A stretch of DNA of 64,000 bases from Hungatella sp. UBA4396 (GCA_002389905.1 DGRE01000070.1:65364-129363), one strand, 5' to 3'. Counted from the stretch's first letter, positions 50,568 through 58,999 are shown. The notes: generated by a model from the sequence alone, not told the origin. Made by a program: numbers and translations.

Positions 50568-52436
50568 ATGACGAAGAAGCAGAAAAAGATGATCGCCAGA
50601 CTGGCGGCCGGCGCTCCGGTTTTTATATTTGGATTGCTTGTGGAAGGAAAGGTGTCCTGGTACTGGCTTCCCTTTGCAGTTTCTTATTTGCTGGTAGGCT
50701 ATGACATTCCCTTAAGGGCTTTGAGAAACCTGCGGCATGGCCAGTTGTTTGATGAAAACTTTCTCATGTCCCTGGCAACTTTCGGAGCCATCGGCATCGG
50801 GGCTTTGGAAGAAGCCGTAGGAGTTATGCTGTTTTATCAGATCGGTGAATTCTTTAATGATTATGCGGTGAACCGGTCGAGAAAATCCATTACAGAGCTG
50901 ATGGATATTAACCCGGAGTACGCCAATCTCTTAAGGGATGGAAAAGAAGAAAAGGTAGATCCATATGAGGTTTCTATCGGGGATATTATCGTGATAAAGC
51001 CAGGGGAAAAGGTTCCTCTTGACGGAGTGGTGGTAAAGGGAGCAGGAAGCCTTGATACCAAGGCTTTAACCGGAGAATCCATGCCTGCAGAAGTTAAGGA
51101 AGGATCTGAGGTGATCAGCGGTTCCATTAACTTAAACGGCGTTCTGGAGGTCCGGGTAACCAGCCTGTTTGACGATTCTACAGTTGCAAAGATCCTGGAA
51201 CTGGTGGAGAATGCCAGCTCCAGAAAGGCAAAGGCTGAAAACTTCATTACAAAGTTTGCAAGAGTTTATACCCCTGTGGTAGTAATCCTGGCGGCCTTGC
51301 TGGCAGTGATTCCTCCCCTTTTGCTGGGAGGGAGCTGGGGAGTCTGGATTTATCGTGCCTGCAGCTTTTTGGTTGTTTCCTGTCCCTGTGCTTTGGTGAT
51401 TTCCGTTCCCTTAAGCTTTTTCGGTGGTCTTGGAGCAGCCTCCAGACATGGTATTTTGATGAAAGGCAGCAATTATTTAGAGGCAATGGCTTCTTTGGAA
51501 ACGGTTGTGTTTGACAAAACAGGAACGCTCACCAATGGCAAATTTAAAGTGACAGAAACAGATCCGGCAGAGGGCACTGAGGAAGAACTGCTGAAGCTGG
51601 CAGCTTATGGGGAATTTCATTCCAACCATCCCATTGCTTTGTCGGTAAAAGAAGCTTATGGAAAGGCTGTGGATGAGTCCAAAATCGGCCTGGCAGAAGA
51701 AATTGCCGGATACGGCATCAGGGCTGAAATCGAGGATGGCGGAAGAACCAGAAACTTGTTCATCGGCAATGCAAGGCTTATGGACCAGAGAAATATTGAG
51801 ATTTCTGAAAAGGGCATTGCAGCGGGAACCACTCTTTATCTGGCTGACGGAGAAACTTATCTGGGTTCTATTACCATTTCCGACACCATTCGGGAAGATG
51901 TGCCCAAGGCTTTAAAGGGCTTAAAGGATTCCGGAGTCAAAAGGCTTGTTATGCTGACCGGAGATAAGCCGGAGGTAGGAAAAGCCGTAGGAGAAACAAT
52001 TGGCATTGATGAGGTTCACGGCGGACTTCTCCCCGGTGACAAGGTGGGAAAAGTGGAAGAATTACTGGCGAAAAAGCGGGAAGGTTCTACTTTGGCCTTT
52101 GTAGGAGACGGAATCAACGATGCCCCTGTTTTATCCAGGGCTGACGTGGGCATTGCCATGGGCGGAATCGGATCAGGTGCTGCGGTGGAAGCGGCAGACG
52201 TGGTCATCATGACCGATGAGCCGTCAAAGCTGGTGGATGCCATACGGATAGCCAGGAAAACCATTGGCATTGTAAAGCAGAATATTGTGTTCGCCATAGG
52301 CATCAAGGTTTTGGTTCTCTTTTTGTCAGCATTTGGGTTTGCAAACATGTGGACTGCTGTATTTTCAGACGTAGGAGTGTCGGTTCTGGCTATTTTAAAT
52401 GCCGTGCGGGCTTTGAAATATGAAAATTACAAATAA
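50568..52436 (+). CDS. cadA: Zn/Cd/Pb-transporting P1B-type ATPase
   Basis: A 622-residue efflux pump. Actuator TGES (LTGESMPAEVKEG, about residue 169), transmembrane SCPCALVIS (CPC about 274-276), phosphorylation DKTGTLTNG (Asp about 316), HP motif SNHPIAL, GDGINDAP (about 514), and the last helices with IGIKVLVL...SDVGVSVLAILNA, whose Lys and Asp mark the P1B-2 (Zn, Cd, Pb) class. There is no N-terminal HMA domain; the preceding gene supplies it. It exports toxic divalent metals. Confidence 0.92.
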   Translation: MTKKQKKMIARLAAGAPVFIFGLLVEGKVSWYWLPFAVSYLLVGYDIPLRALRNLRHGQLFDENFLMSLATFGAIGIGALEEAVGVMLFYQIGEFFNDYAVNRSRKSITELMDINPEYANLLRDGKEEKVDPYEVSIGDIIVIKPGEKVPLDGVVVKGAGSLDTKALTGESMPAEVKEGSEVISGSINLNGVLEVRVTSLFDDSTVAKILELVENASSRKAKAENFITKFARVYTPVVVILAALLAVIPPLLLGGSWGVWIYRACSFLVVSCPCALVISVPLSFFGGLGAASRHGILMKGSNYLEAMASLETVVFDKTGTLTNGKFKVTETDPAEGTEEELLKLAAYGEFHSNHPIALSVKEAYGKAVDESKIGLAEEIAGYGIRAEIEDGGRTRNLFIGNARLMDQRNIEISEKGIAAGTTLYLADGETYLGSITISDTIREDVPKALKGLKDSGVKRLVMLTGDKPEVGKAVGETIGIDEVHGGLLPGDKVGKVEELLAKKREGSTLAFVGDGINDAPVLSRADVGIAMGGIGSGAAVEAADVVIMTDEPSKLVDAIRIARKTIGIVKQNIVFAIGIKVLVLFLSAFGFANMWTAVFSDVGVSVLAILNAVRALKYENYK

Positions 52437-52443
52437 AAATACA

Positions 52444-52472
52444 TTGACAAACTTTTTTTAAGCTGTTATATT
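52444..52472 (+). promoter_or_regulatory. glnA promoter
   Basis: TTGACA (52444-52449) and TATATT (52467-52472) with 17-bp spacing give a near-consensus sigma-A promoter. Confidence 0.82.
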
Positions 52473-52484
52473 TTACACATATAC

Positions 52485-52539
52485 GGGGTGGTGCGAAGAT
52501 GGTCCATTGTTGAGAGACAATTTTCGCATACCCTTTTTT
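52485..52539 (+). terminator. Leader terminator of glnA (probable antitermination target)
   Basis: GGGGT-G-GTGCGAA pairs with TTCGCATACCC and is followed by TTTTTT; an inner hairpin ATTGT-TGAGAG-ACAAT sits in the loop. Lying between promoter and glnA, it should stop transcription unless overridden. The six-base loop has G at position 4 but not A at position 1, so it only partly fits the ANTAR target consensus. The ANTAR protein two genes on is the suspected antiterminator. Confidence 0.7.
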
Positions 52540-52545
52540 GTATTG

Positions 52546-52657
52546 ATAAAGAAGCACCCTGCGGGTATACCATTATGCCCAGAAAGCGTAGGCGGTAATA
52601 AAGAAGCACCCTGCGGGTATACCATTATGCCCAGAAAGCGTAGGCGGTAATAAAGAA
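52546..52657 (+). repeat. Two perfect 52-bp tandem repeats in the glnA leader
   Basis: Copies 52546-52597 and 52598-52649 are identical, followed by a partial third (ATAAAGAA). Each contains ACCC-TGC-GGGT, the palindrome GGTATACC and a seven-codon frame MPRKRRR ending in TAA. They lie between the leader terminator and the glnA ribosome-binding site. Confidence 0.9.
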
Positions 52658-52666
52658 AGGAGTATT

Positions 52667-54004
52667 ATGAGCAAATATAGCAAAGAAGATATATTGCGTA
52701 TTGTGGAAGAGGAGGATGTGGAGTTTATCCGGCTTCAGTTTACTGATATTTTTGGCATGCTGAAAAATGTTGCCATTACAAAAAATATGCTTGGAAAGGC
52801 CCTTGACAACCGCTGCATGTTTGACGGCTCTTCCATTGAAGGTTTTGTCAGAAATGAGGAAACGGATATGTATCTCTATCCTGACTTTAACACCTTTGAG
52901 CTTTTCCCCTGGCGTCCCCAGCAGGGAAAGGTGGCCCGGTTGATGTGCGATGTCCATTGTCCGGATCAGACACCTTTTATGGGCGATCCCAGGTTTGTGC
53001 TGAAAAAGGTGCTGAAAAAAGCCAGAGACATGGGCTTTGTATTTCATGCAGGCCCGGAATGTGAATTTTTCCTTTTCCACACCGATGAGGAAGGCCAGCC
53101 AACCACCAATACTCACGAGATGGCCAGCTATTTTGATGTGGCTCCCATTGATCAGGCGGAAAATGTGCGCAGGGATATGATTATGACCCTGGAGGACATG
53201 GGCTTTATGATCGAGTCCTCCCATCATGAGATCGCACCGGGACAGCATGAGATTGATTTCCAGTACACGGAAGGGTTGGTGACAGCGGACCAGATCATGA
53301 CATTTAAGATGGCGGTAAAAACCATTGCAAAGCGCCACGGCCTTCACGCCACCTTTATGCCCAAACCCAAGGCAGGCGTCAATGGCTCCGGAATGCATTT
53401 AAACATGTCCTTATCGGATTTAAAGGGTAAAAACATGTTTGAGGACCCCAACGGTAAGCTTGGCTTAAGCAAGGTGGCATACCAGTTTATAGCCGGAATT
53501 CTTTATCATATGGAAGAGATGGCAATTATGACCAATCCCTTGGTCAACTCCTATAAACGGCTCATTCCCGGCTACGATGCACCTATTTACATTGCATGGT
53601 CTGCCAGGGGAAACAGAAGCTCGGTCATCCGCATTCCTTCTTCCAGAGGGGAAAGCACCAGGATTGAGCTTCGGTGCCCGGATGCCTCTGTCAATCCCTA
53701 TCTGGCTCTGGCGGTCTGCCTGGCAGCAGGTCTTGACGGAATCGAAAAGGAGATGTCTGCTCCGGAAAGTGTTGACGATAATATCTTTGTTATGTCTGCC
53801 GACGAAATCCAGAAAAGGGGAATCGGGCAGCTTCCGGAAACTTTGGGAGAAGCCATTGATGCATTCCGGGAGGCTGAATTTATGAGGGAAGTGCTGGGTG
53901 AACACATCTACACCAAGTATCTGGAAGCCAAGGAAGCGGAATGGCGTCAGTTCCGGGCCCAGGTGACAGACTGGGAAGTAGAAGAATACCTGTATAAGTA
54001 TTAG
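52667..54004 (+). CDS. glnA: Glutamine synthetase, type I (alpha)
   Basis: A 445-residue GlnA that forms glutamine from glutamate, ammonia and ATP. Conserved stretches: MFDGSSIEGF, GPECEFFLF (metal ligands), NGSGMHLNMSL, NPLVNSYKRLIPGYDAP and the ATP-binding RNRSSVIRIP-like GNRSSVIRIPSSRG. The length and lack of the adenylylation region place it in the GSI-alpha group controlled by feedback and transcription. Regulated by the leader terminator upstream; an ANTAR gene follows after 40 bases. Confidence 0.96.
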   Translation: MSKYSKEDILRIVEEEDVEFIRLQFTDIFGMLKNVAITKNMLGKALDNRCMFDGSSIEGFVRNEETDMYLYPDFNTFELFPWRPQQGKVARLMCDVHCPDQTPFMGDPRFVLKKVLKKARDMGFVFHAGPECEFFLFHTDEEGQPTTNTHEMASYFDVAPIDQAENVRRDMIMTLEDMGFMIESSHHEIAPGQHEIDFQYTEGLVTADQIMTFKMAVKTIAKRHGLHATFMPKPKAGVNGSGMHLNMSLSDLKGKNMFEDPNGKLGLSKVAYQFIAGILYHMEEMAIMTNPLVNSYKRLIPGYDAPIYIAWSARGNRSSVIRIPSSRGESTRIELRCPDASVNPYLALAVCLAAGLDGIEKEMSAPESVDDNIFVMSADEIQKRGIGQLPETLGEAIDAFREAEFMREVLGEHIYTKYLEAKEAEWRQFRAQVTDWEVEEYLYKY

Positions 54005-54044
54005 GATTTCTGATTCCCATGGGGTTATCTGGAGGTGAGAGTGT

Positions 54045-54593
54045 TTGACCAATGTGATAGTGGCATTTTCCAAAGCGGAAGATGCGAAAAATATTAAAAA
54101 TATTCTTATGAAAAACGGCTTTTCCGTGTCAGCGGTCTGCACCTCCGGCGCTCAGGCGGTCAACAGTGCCGATGAGCTGGGCAGCGGAATCGTGGTCTGC
54201 GGATGCAGATTTGCAGATATGGTGTATCAGGACATTTATGACTGCCTTCCCAAAGGGATGGGGATGCTTTTGGTGGCCTCCCCCAGCCAGTGGAGCGGCA
54301 GGGCTCCTGAGGATGTGGTTTGCTTAGGGCTGCCTTTAAAGGTTCAGGATCTTGTGAGTACATTGGAAATGATGATGGAAACCATGGCCCGGAGAAGAAA
54401 AAAGCTGAAAAGCCAGCCAAAGGAACGGAGCAAGGAAGAACAGGATATGATCAAGCAGGCCAAGGAGCTGTTGATGGAACGAAATCACATGTCTGAGATA
54501 GAGGCCCACCGCTATATCCAAAAATGCAGCATGGATAGCGGAAACAATCTGGTGGAAACTGCCCAGATGATCATGAGCCTGATTAATATTTAG
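54045..54593 (+). CDS. ANTAR-domain RNA-binding antiterminator with degenerate receiver
   Basis: A 182-residue protein: residues 1-110 resemble a response-regulator receiver but the phospho-acceptor Asp position reads IVVCGCRFAD, so normal phosphorylation is doubtful; residues 125-180 form the ANTAR three-helix domain (EEQDMIKQAKELLMERNHMSEIEAHRYIQ in part) that binds paired hairpins in leader RNAs. It begins with TTG, 7 bases after GGAGGTG. Adjacent to glnA, it likely controls nitrogen-assimilation transcripts. Confidence 0.88.
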   Translation: MTNVIVAFSKAEDAKNIKNILMKNGFSVSAVCTSGAQAVNSADELGSGIVVCGCRFADMVYQDIYDCLPKGMGMLLVASPSQWSGRAPEDVVCLGLPLKVQDLVSTLEMMMETMARRRKKLKSQPKERSKEEQDMIKQAKELLMERNHMSEIEAHRYIQKCSMDSGNNLVETAQMIMSLINI

Positions 54594-54608
54594 CTATGGA
54601 GGCAAGGA

Positions 54609-55421
54609 ATGAAATTCACAAAGATGCAGGGAACTGGAAATGACTATGTGTATATAAACTGCTTTGAGGAAACCGTGGAAAATCCGGCAGAGCTTTCTAA
54701 AAAGGTCAGTGACCGCCATTTCGGAATCGGCTCCGACGGGCTCATTCTCATTTGCCCGTCAGAAGCTGCAGATTTCCGCATGAGGATGTTCAATGCCGAT
54801 GGTTCAGAAAGCCAGATGTGCGGAAATGGTATCCGGTGTGTGGGAAAATACGTGTACGATCACGGCATGGCAGGGAAAACAGAGTTTGATGTGGAGACAG
54901 GGGCCGGAATCAAGCATTTAAAAATTACGGAAGAAGATGGAAAGGCTGTGATGATCACTGTGGACATGGGCGTGCCGGAGATTACCAGCCAGGTGCCGGA
55001 GCCTATCTGCATAGATGGAACAGATTATGAATTCATCGGCATTTCCATGGGAAACCCTCATGCCATCTATTTTATGGAGGACATCGACGGTCTGGATCTG
55101 GAAGCCATTGGCCCTGCCTTTGAACATCATGCCCGTTTTCCGGAGCGCACCAATTCAGAGTTTATTGAAGTAAAGAGCAAAAGCTATATCCGCATGAGGG
55201 TGTGGGAGAGAGGAAGCGGGGAAACCTGGGCCTGCGGAACCGGAGCCACGGCCAGCGTGGTAGCTTCAGCCTTAAGCGGACGGACCTTCAACAAGGCGGA
55301 AGTGGAATTAAAGGGCGGCAACCTGACAATTGAATGGGACAGGGAGGGAAGCGGCCATGTGTTTATGACCGGGCCTGCTGTCCAGGTGTTTGAAGGGGAA
55401 TTTGACGAAAGAAGTCTTTAA
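54609..55421 (+). CDS. dapF: Diaminopimelate epimerase
   Basis: A 270-residue DapF that interconverts LL- and meso-diaminopimelate for lysine and peptidoglycan. Catalytic Cys71 (MCGNGIRC) and Cys209 (ACGTGAT) are both present, along with FNADGSE, SMGNPHAIYF and RVWERGSGETWACG. It lies between the ANTAR gene and dapL with short spacers, and completes the aminotransferase route to meso-DAP. Compare the cysteine-less paralogue at 40024. Confidence 0.96.
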   Translation: MKFTKMQGTGNDYVYINCFEETVENPAELSKKVSDRHFGIGSDGLILICPSEAADFRMRMFNADGSESQMCGNGIRCVGKYVYDHGMAGKTEFDVETGAGIKHLKITEEDGKAVMITVDMGVPEITSQVPEPICIDGTDYEFIGISMGNPHAIYFMEDIDGLDLEAIGPAFEHHARFPERTNSEFIEVKSKSYIRMRVWERGSGETWACGTGATASVVASALSGRTFNKAEVELKGGNLTIEWDREGSGHVFMTGPAVQVFEGEFDERSL

Positions 55422-55437
55422 AATAACGGAGGAACCT

Positions 55438-56670
55438 ATGGTTAAAATCAACGAAAATTACTTAAAACTGCCGGGAAGTTATCTGTTCTCCACCATTGCA
55501 AAAAAAGTAAGTGCTTACACAGAAAAGAACCCGGATAAAAAACTGATCCGTCTGGGAATCGGAGATGTGACCCAGCCCATTGCCCCGGCAATTATTGAAG
55601 CCCTTCACAGTGCTGTGGAGGAGATGGGAAGCGGGGATACCTTTCATGGCTATGCGCCTGATCTGGGCTATGGATTTTTGAGAGAGTTGATTGCAAAAGA
55701 GGATTATAGTTCCAGAGGCTGCCCTATATCGGCAGATGAGATCTTTGTTTCCGACGGAGCCAAGAGCGACTGCGGAAATATCCAGGAGATTTTCGACGAG
55801 AACTGTAAAATTGCAGTCTGCGATCCGGTATATCCGGTTTATGTGGATTCCAATGTCATGGCGGGAAGAACTGGGGAATATGATGAGAAAACCGGAAAAT
55901 GGAGCAATGTAATCTACATGCCCTGTACCGCTGAAAATGATTTTGTTCCCTGTCTTCCTGAGGAAGTGCCGGATTTGATTTATTTATGTGTTCCTAATAA
56001 CCCTACGGGAACCACTCTCACCAGGGATCAGTTAAAGGTATGGGTGGACTATGCCAATGAAAACGGTGCTGTCATTCTTTATGATGCTGCTTATGAGGCA
56101 TATATCAGCCAGGAGGATGTTCCTCATTCCATCTTTGAGATCGAAGGGGCTGAGACATGCGCCATTGAGTTTCGTTCCTTTTCTAAAAACGCAGGCTTTA
56201 CGGGAGTCCGCTTAGGCTTTACTGTGGTTCCCAAGGCTCTTGTGAGGGGCGGAGTATCCCTTCATTCCCTGTGGGCCAGACGCCATGGAACCAAGTTTAA
56301 CGGAGCTCCTTATATCATCCAGAAGGCGGGGACAGCCGTTTACTCGGCAGAAGGAAAGGCCCAGTTAAAGGAACAGGTGGCTTATTACATGAAAAACGCA
56401 GGCGTTATTTACGATGGATTAAAAGAGGCGGGATGCCAGGTTTACGGCGGTGTCAATGCTCCTTATATCTGGTTAAAGGTGCCTGCTGGAATGACCTCCT
56501 GGGAATTCTTTGACTGCCTGCTGGAAGAAGCCAGCGTGGTGGGAACTCCTGGAAGCGGATTCGGACCCAACGGGGAAGGCTATTTCCGTCTGACCGCCTT
56601 TGGAACCTATGAAAATACGGTGGAAGCCATTGAACGGATGAAAAAGTGCCTTCCTTCCTTATATAAATAG
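55438..56670 (+). CDS. dapL: LL-diaminopimelate aminotransferase
   Basis: A 410-residue PLP enzyme making LL-diaminopimelate directly from tetrahydrodipicolinate and glutamate. Typical DapL features: NENYLKLPGSYLFSTIAKKV, GIGDVTQPI, FVSDGAKSDCGNIQ, CVPNNPTGT, the PLP lysine in SFSKNAGFTGVRLGF (about residue 250) and GFGPNGEGYFRLTAFG. ATG 55438 follows GGAGG. With dapF just upstream it shows that the cell uses the DapL variant of the lysine pathway. Confidence 0.96.
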   Translation: MVKINENYLKLPGSYLFSTIAKKVSAYTEKNPDKKLIRLGIGDVTQPIAPAIIEALHSAVEEMGSGDTFHGYAPDLGYGFLRELIAKEDYSSRGCPISADEIFVSDGAKSDCGNIQEIFDENCKIAVCDPVYPVYVDSNVMAGRTGEYDEKTGKWSNVIYMPCTAENDFVPCLPEEVPDLIYLCVPNNPTGTTLTRDQLKVWVDYANENGAVILYDAAYEAYISQEDVPHSIFEIEGAETCAIEFRSFSKNAGFTGVRLGFTVVPKALVRGGVSLHSLWARRHGTKFNGAPYIIQKAGTAVYSAEGKAQLKEQVAYYMKNAGVIYDGLKEAGCQVYGGVNAPYIWLKVPAGMTSWEFFDCLLEEASVVGTPGSGFGPNGEGYFRLTAFGTYENTVEAIERMKKCLPSLYK

Positions 56671-56673
56671 AGG

Positions 56674-56702
56674 TTGACAAATCTTCTGGAATTCGTTATG
56701 AT
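56674..56702 (+). promoter_or_regulatory. Promoter ahead of the Lrp gene
   Basis: TTGACA and TATGAT, 17 bp apart, start only four bases after the dapL stop. Transcripts would run through the hairpin at 56747 before reaching the Lrp gene. Confidence 0.75.
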
Positions 56703-56746
56703 TATTTTCGTAAAAAAAATAAAAGTAAGCTTAACTTGTAAGAACA

Positions 56747-56784
56747 AAAGCGTTCGGTACCCTGATGGTGCTGGCGCTTTTTTT
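56747..56784 (+). terminator. dapL terminator / possible attenuator in the Lrp leader
   Basis: AGCG-CGGTACC pairs with GGTGCTGGCGCT and is followed by seven Ts. It lies downstream of dapL and also inside the leader made from the promoter at 56674. Confidence 0.75.
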
Positions 56785-56847
56785 ATTTGAAGGGTAGAGG
56801 AGAAGGGAGTTTTCCTTTCCCGCCTCTCCCCCATGAAGGAGGAGAAT

Positions 56848-57303
56848 ATGGACGATATTGATAAGAAAATAGTGCGGATCCTACAGAAAAATGCCAGGGC
56901 GTCTTTAAAGAGCATAGCGGATAATACCTTTCTCTCTTCTCCTGCTGTATCATCCAGAATTGAAAAGCTGGAGAGGGAGAAGGTCATCACCGGATACCAT
57001 GCTTCCGTTGATCCGGTGAAGCTGGGTTATCACATCATTGCCTTTGTGAGTTTGGAGGTTTCTCCCATGGATAAGATCCAGTTTTATGAACATATGAAGT
57101 CCGTTCCCAATGTACTGGAGTGCAACTGCGTGACAGGAGATTACTCCATGCTGATTAAAGTGGCCTTTCCAAGCACCATGGAACTGGATGTTTTCATCGG
57201 AAGACTCCAGAAATACGGAAAGACCAGTACCCAGATCGTATTTTCCGCTCCAGTGGAGCCAAGAGGTGTGGATGTGATGGCGGAAATGGGAGAAAAAGAA
57301 TAA
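56848..57303 (+). CDS. Lrp/AsnC family transcriptional regulator
   Basis: A 151-residue regulator: N-terminal HTH (DIDKKIVRILQKNARASLKSIAD; SSPAVSSRIEKLEREKVITGYHA) and C-terminal RAM/AsnC effector domain (IIAFVSLEV; LECNCVTGDYSMLIKVAF). Such proteins sense amino acids. ATG 56848 follows AAGGAGGAG, which rules out ATG 56833. Located after dapL, it may respond to lysine or a related amino acid. The promoter and hairpin upstream suggest extra control of its own expression. Confidence 0.92.
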   Translation: MDDIDKKIVRILQKNARASLKSIADNTFLSSPAVSSRIEKLEREKVITGYHASVDPVKLGYHIIAFVSLEVSPMDKIQFYEHMKSVPNVLECNCVTGDYSMLIKVAFPSTMELDVFIGRLQKYGKTSTQIVFSAPVEPRGVDVMAEMGEKE

Positions 57304-57322
57304 ATCCGGTCTGAAAAATGGT

Positions 57323-57350
57323 ACGGAGGGGACTGCTTTTACATACTTTA
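57323..57350 (+). promoter_or_regulatory. Possible sigma-K-type promoter of the amidase
   Basis: CATACTTTA (57342-57350) matches the sigma-K -10 pattern CATAnnnTA, with AC 17 bp upstream (57323-57324). An ACATAC/GTATGT inverted pair (57341-57366) overlaps. Expression late in the mother cell would suit a CwlC-like enzyme. Confidence 0.35.
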
Positions 57351-57382
57351 TAGAATAGAGGTATGTGAAAGGAGTTTTTCTT

Positions 57383-58165
57383 TTGGAAGAGAGAAAGATC
57401 GTAGTAATAGATGCGGGTCACGGCGGCGCAGACCCAGGTGCAACCTATAACGAGCGGAAGGAAAAAGATGATAACTTAAATCTTGCGCTGGCTGTGGGGC
57501 AGATCCTTACAGACAACAGAGTTGACGTCAGATATACCAGAATTGACGATACCTACAATACCCCTCTTGAAAAGGCTATGATGGCAAATAATTCGGAGGG
57601 AGACCTTCTTGTATCCATACACCGTAATGCAATGCCTGTTCCAGGCTCCGGTTCCGGGGTGTTAACTCTTGTTTTTGAAGATGATGGAGACCCGGCCGTA
57701 TTTGCAAAGAACATAGGGGAGGCGTTGAGTCAAACCGGATTTACTAACCTGGGCACTGTGGAGCGTTCCGGACTGGTAATTCTCAAGCGGACAAATATTC
57801 CGTCGGTTCTGGTAGAAGTCGGTTTTATTGACAATGAAGGGGATAACAATTTATTTGATCAGAATTTCCAGGAAATCGCTGAAGCCCTGGCCCAGGGAAT
57901 TTTAAATACATTCCAGGGTCAGCCGGAGGAAGAAACAGAATATTACCAGGTGCAGACAGGTGCTTACAGGGTTCGGCCTCTGGCTGAGAAGCAGATGGAC
58001 ACTTTAAAATCTCAGGGATTTCCTGCCTTTATCGTTCTTGAGGATGGGCTTTACAAGGTCCGTGTGGGAGCATTCCGCAATCTGGATAATGCAGTCCGCA
58101 TGGAGCAGTCCCTTAAGCAGTGCGGATACAACACATTTTTGGTGAGAAAACCGGCGGTATATTGA
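57383..58165 (+). CDS. N-acetylmuramoyl-L-alanine amidase with SPOR domain (CwlC-like)
   Basis: A 260-residue enzyme: Amidase_3 catalytic domain (residues 1-175) with zinc ligands in DAGHGGADPGA, the Glu of the second motif near RKEKDDNLNLA, SIHRNA and the catalytic Glu in VLVEVGFIDN; then a C-terminal SPOR domain (YYQVQTGAYRVRPLAEKQM; VRVGAFRNLDNAVRME). There is no signal peptide, as in B. subtilis CwlC, which lyses the mother cell. TTG 57383 is the likely start, 8 bases after AAAGGAG. Confidence 0.88.
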   Translation: MEERKIVVIDAGHGGADPGATYNERKEKDDNLNLALAVGQILTDNRVDVRYTRIDDTYNTPLEKAMMANNSEGDLLVSIHRNAMPVPGSGSGVLTLVFEDDGDPAVFAKNIGEALSQTGFTNLGTVERSGLVILKRTNIPSVLVEVGFIDNEGDNNLFDQNFQEIAEALAQGILNTFQGQPEEETEYYQVQTGAYRVRPLAEKQMDTLKSQGFPAFIVLEDGLYKVRVGAFRNLDNAVRMEQSLKQCGYNTFLVRKPAVY

Positions 58166-58171
58166 AAATCA

Positions 58172-58227
58172 AATGCCCCTGATGCTGGCTTTTTAAGAAA
58201 AGGCTTTGCACCAGGGGCATTTTTTTG
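58172..58227 (+). terminator. Terminator after the amidase gene
   Basis: AATGCCCCTG pairs with CAGGGGCATT and runs into seven Ts. Confidence 0.92.
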
Positions 58228-58259
58228 TGTCCGGCGGAAATTGCTTTTTCCTTTATGGC

Positions 58260-58289
58260 TTGACAAAATGGATTGAAGTATCGTAATGT
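58260..58289 (+). promoter_or_regulatory. Promoter of the HAD hydrolase gene
   Basis: TTGACA (58260-58265) and TAATGT (58284-58289) with 18-bp spacing, 19 bases before the AAGGAGG ribosome-binding site. Confidence 0.55.
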
Positions 58290-58320
58290 TTATAAAGAGA
58301 TAACAAAAAAGGAGGCAGAA

Positions 58321-58965
58321 ATGATTAAGGCAGTTATTTTTGACATGGATGGAGTTATCATTGACAGCGAGGGCGTTTACCTGGAACACCAACTGGAATT
58401 TGCCAGGACTAAAAATCCGGATGTGAAGCTGGAACAGCTGTTTCCCATGGTGGGAGCCACGAAACAGGAGTGCTGGGAAATCCTGGAAGGGGTGGTGAGC
58501 AACGGACAGCCCTGGCAGGAGCTTCGGGAGGAGTTCTATCAGAAGGATATTTACAGCCAGATGGACTACAGAAAGATTTTCCGGCCGGAGGTAAGGACAA
58601 CTCTTATGGAGTTAAAAGAGAGGGGATACCGGCTGGCGCTGGCTTCCTCCACAAGGCTTCCGGTGGTGGAGCGGGTTCTGGAGGAAAATGAGATCCGGCA
58701 TTATTTTGAGGCAGTTGTCAGCGGCGGCCAGTTTAAGAGAAGCAAGCCTGATCCGGAAATCTACCTGCACACCGCAGGACTGCTGAATGTTGACCCAAAA
58801 GAGTGTCTGGCAGTGGAGGATTCTACGGTGGGAATTCTGGCTGCTTACAAGGCCGGCATGAAGGTTGCAGCACTCATAGATGAACGGTATGGCTTTGATC
58901 AGAGCCTGGCGGATTATAAGCTTCAGCGGGTGAAAGATGTGTTAGAAGAGGTGGAGAAGGCATAA
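58321..58965 (+). CDS. HAD superfamily hydrolase (beta-phosphoglucomutase-like)
   Basis: A 214-residue HAD protein. Motif I DMDGVIIDSE (nucleophile Asp8, acid/base Asp10), motif II ASSTR, motif III Lys in GGQFKRSKPDPEIY and motif IV VEDSTVGILAAYKAG are complete, with a helical cap between residues 15 and 85. The DxDGVIxDSE form is typical of beta-phosphoglucomutase and small phosphosugar phosphatases. The substrate is not known. Strong AAGGAGG before ATG. Confidence 0.9.
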   Translation: MIKAVIFDMDGVIIDSEGVYLEHQLEFARTKNPDVKLEQLFPMVGATKQECWEILEGVVSNGQPWQELREEFYQKDIYSQMDYRKIFRPEVRTTLMELKERGYRLALASSTRLPVVERVLEENEIRHYFEAVVSGGQFKRSKPDPEIYLHTAGLLNVDPKECLAVEDSTVGILAAYKAGMKVAALIDERYGFDQSLADYKLQRVKDVLEEVEKA

Positions 58966-58999
58966 GCTGTGATATACATATTGAATCAGGAGGAATTGA

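Noticed and set aside
52546..52657. Possible CRISPR array
   Set aside because: Two directly abutting 52-bp copies with no spacers and no cas genes; it is a plain tandem repeat.
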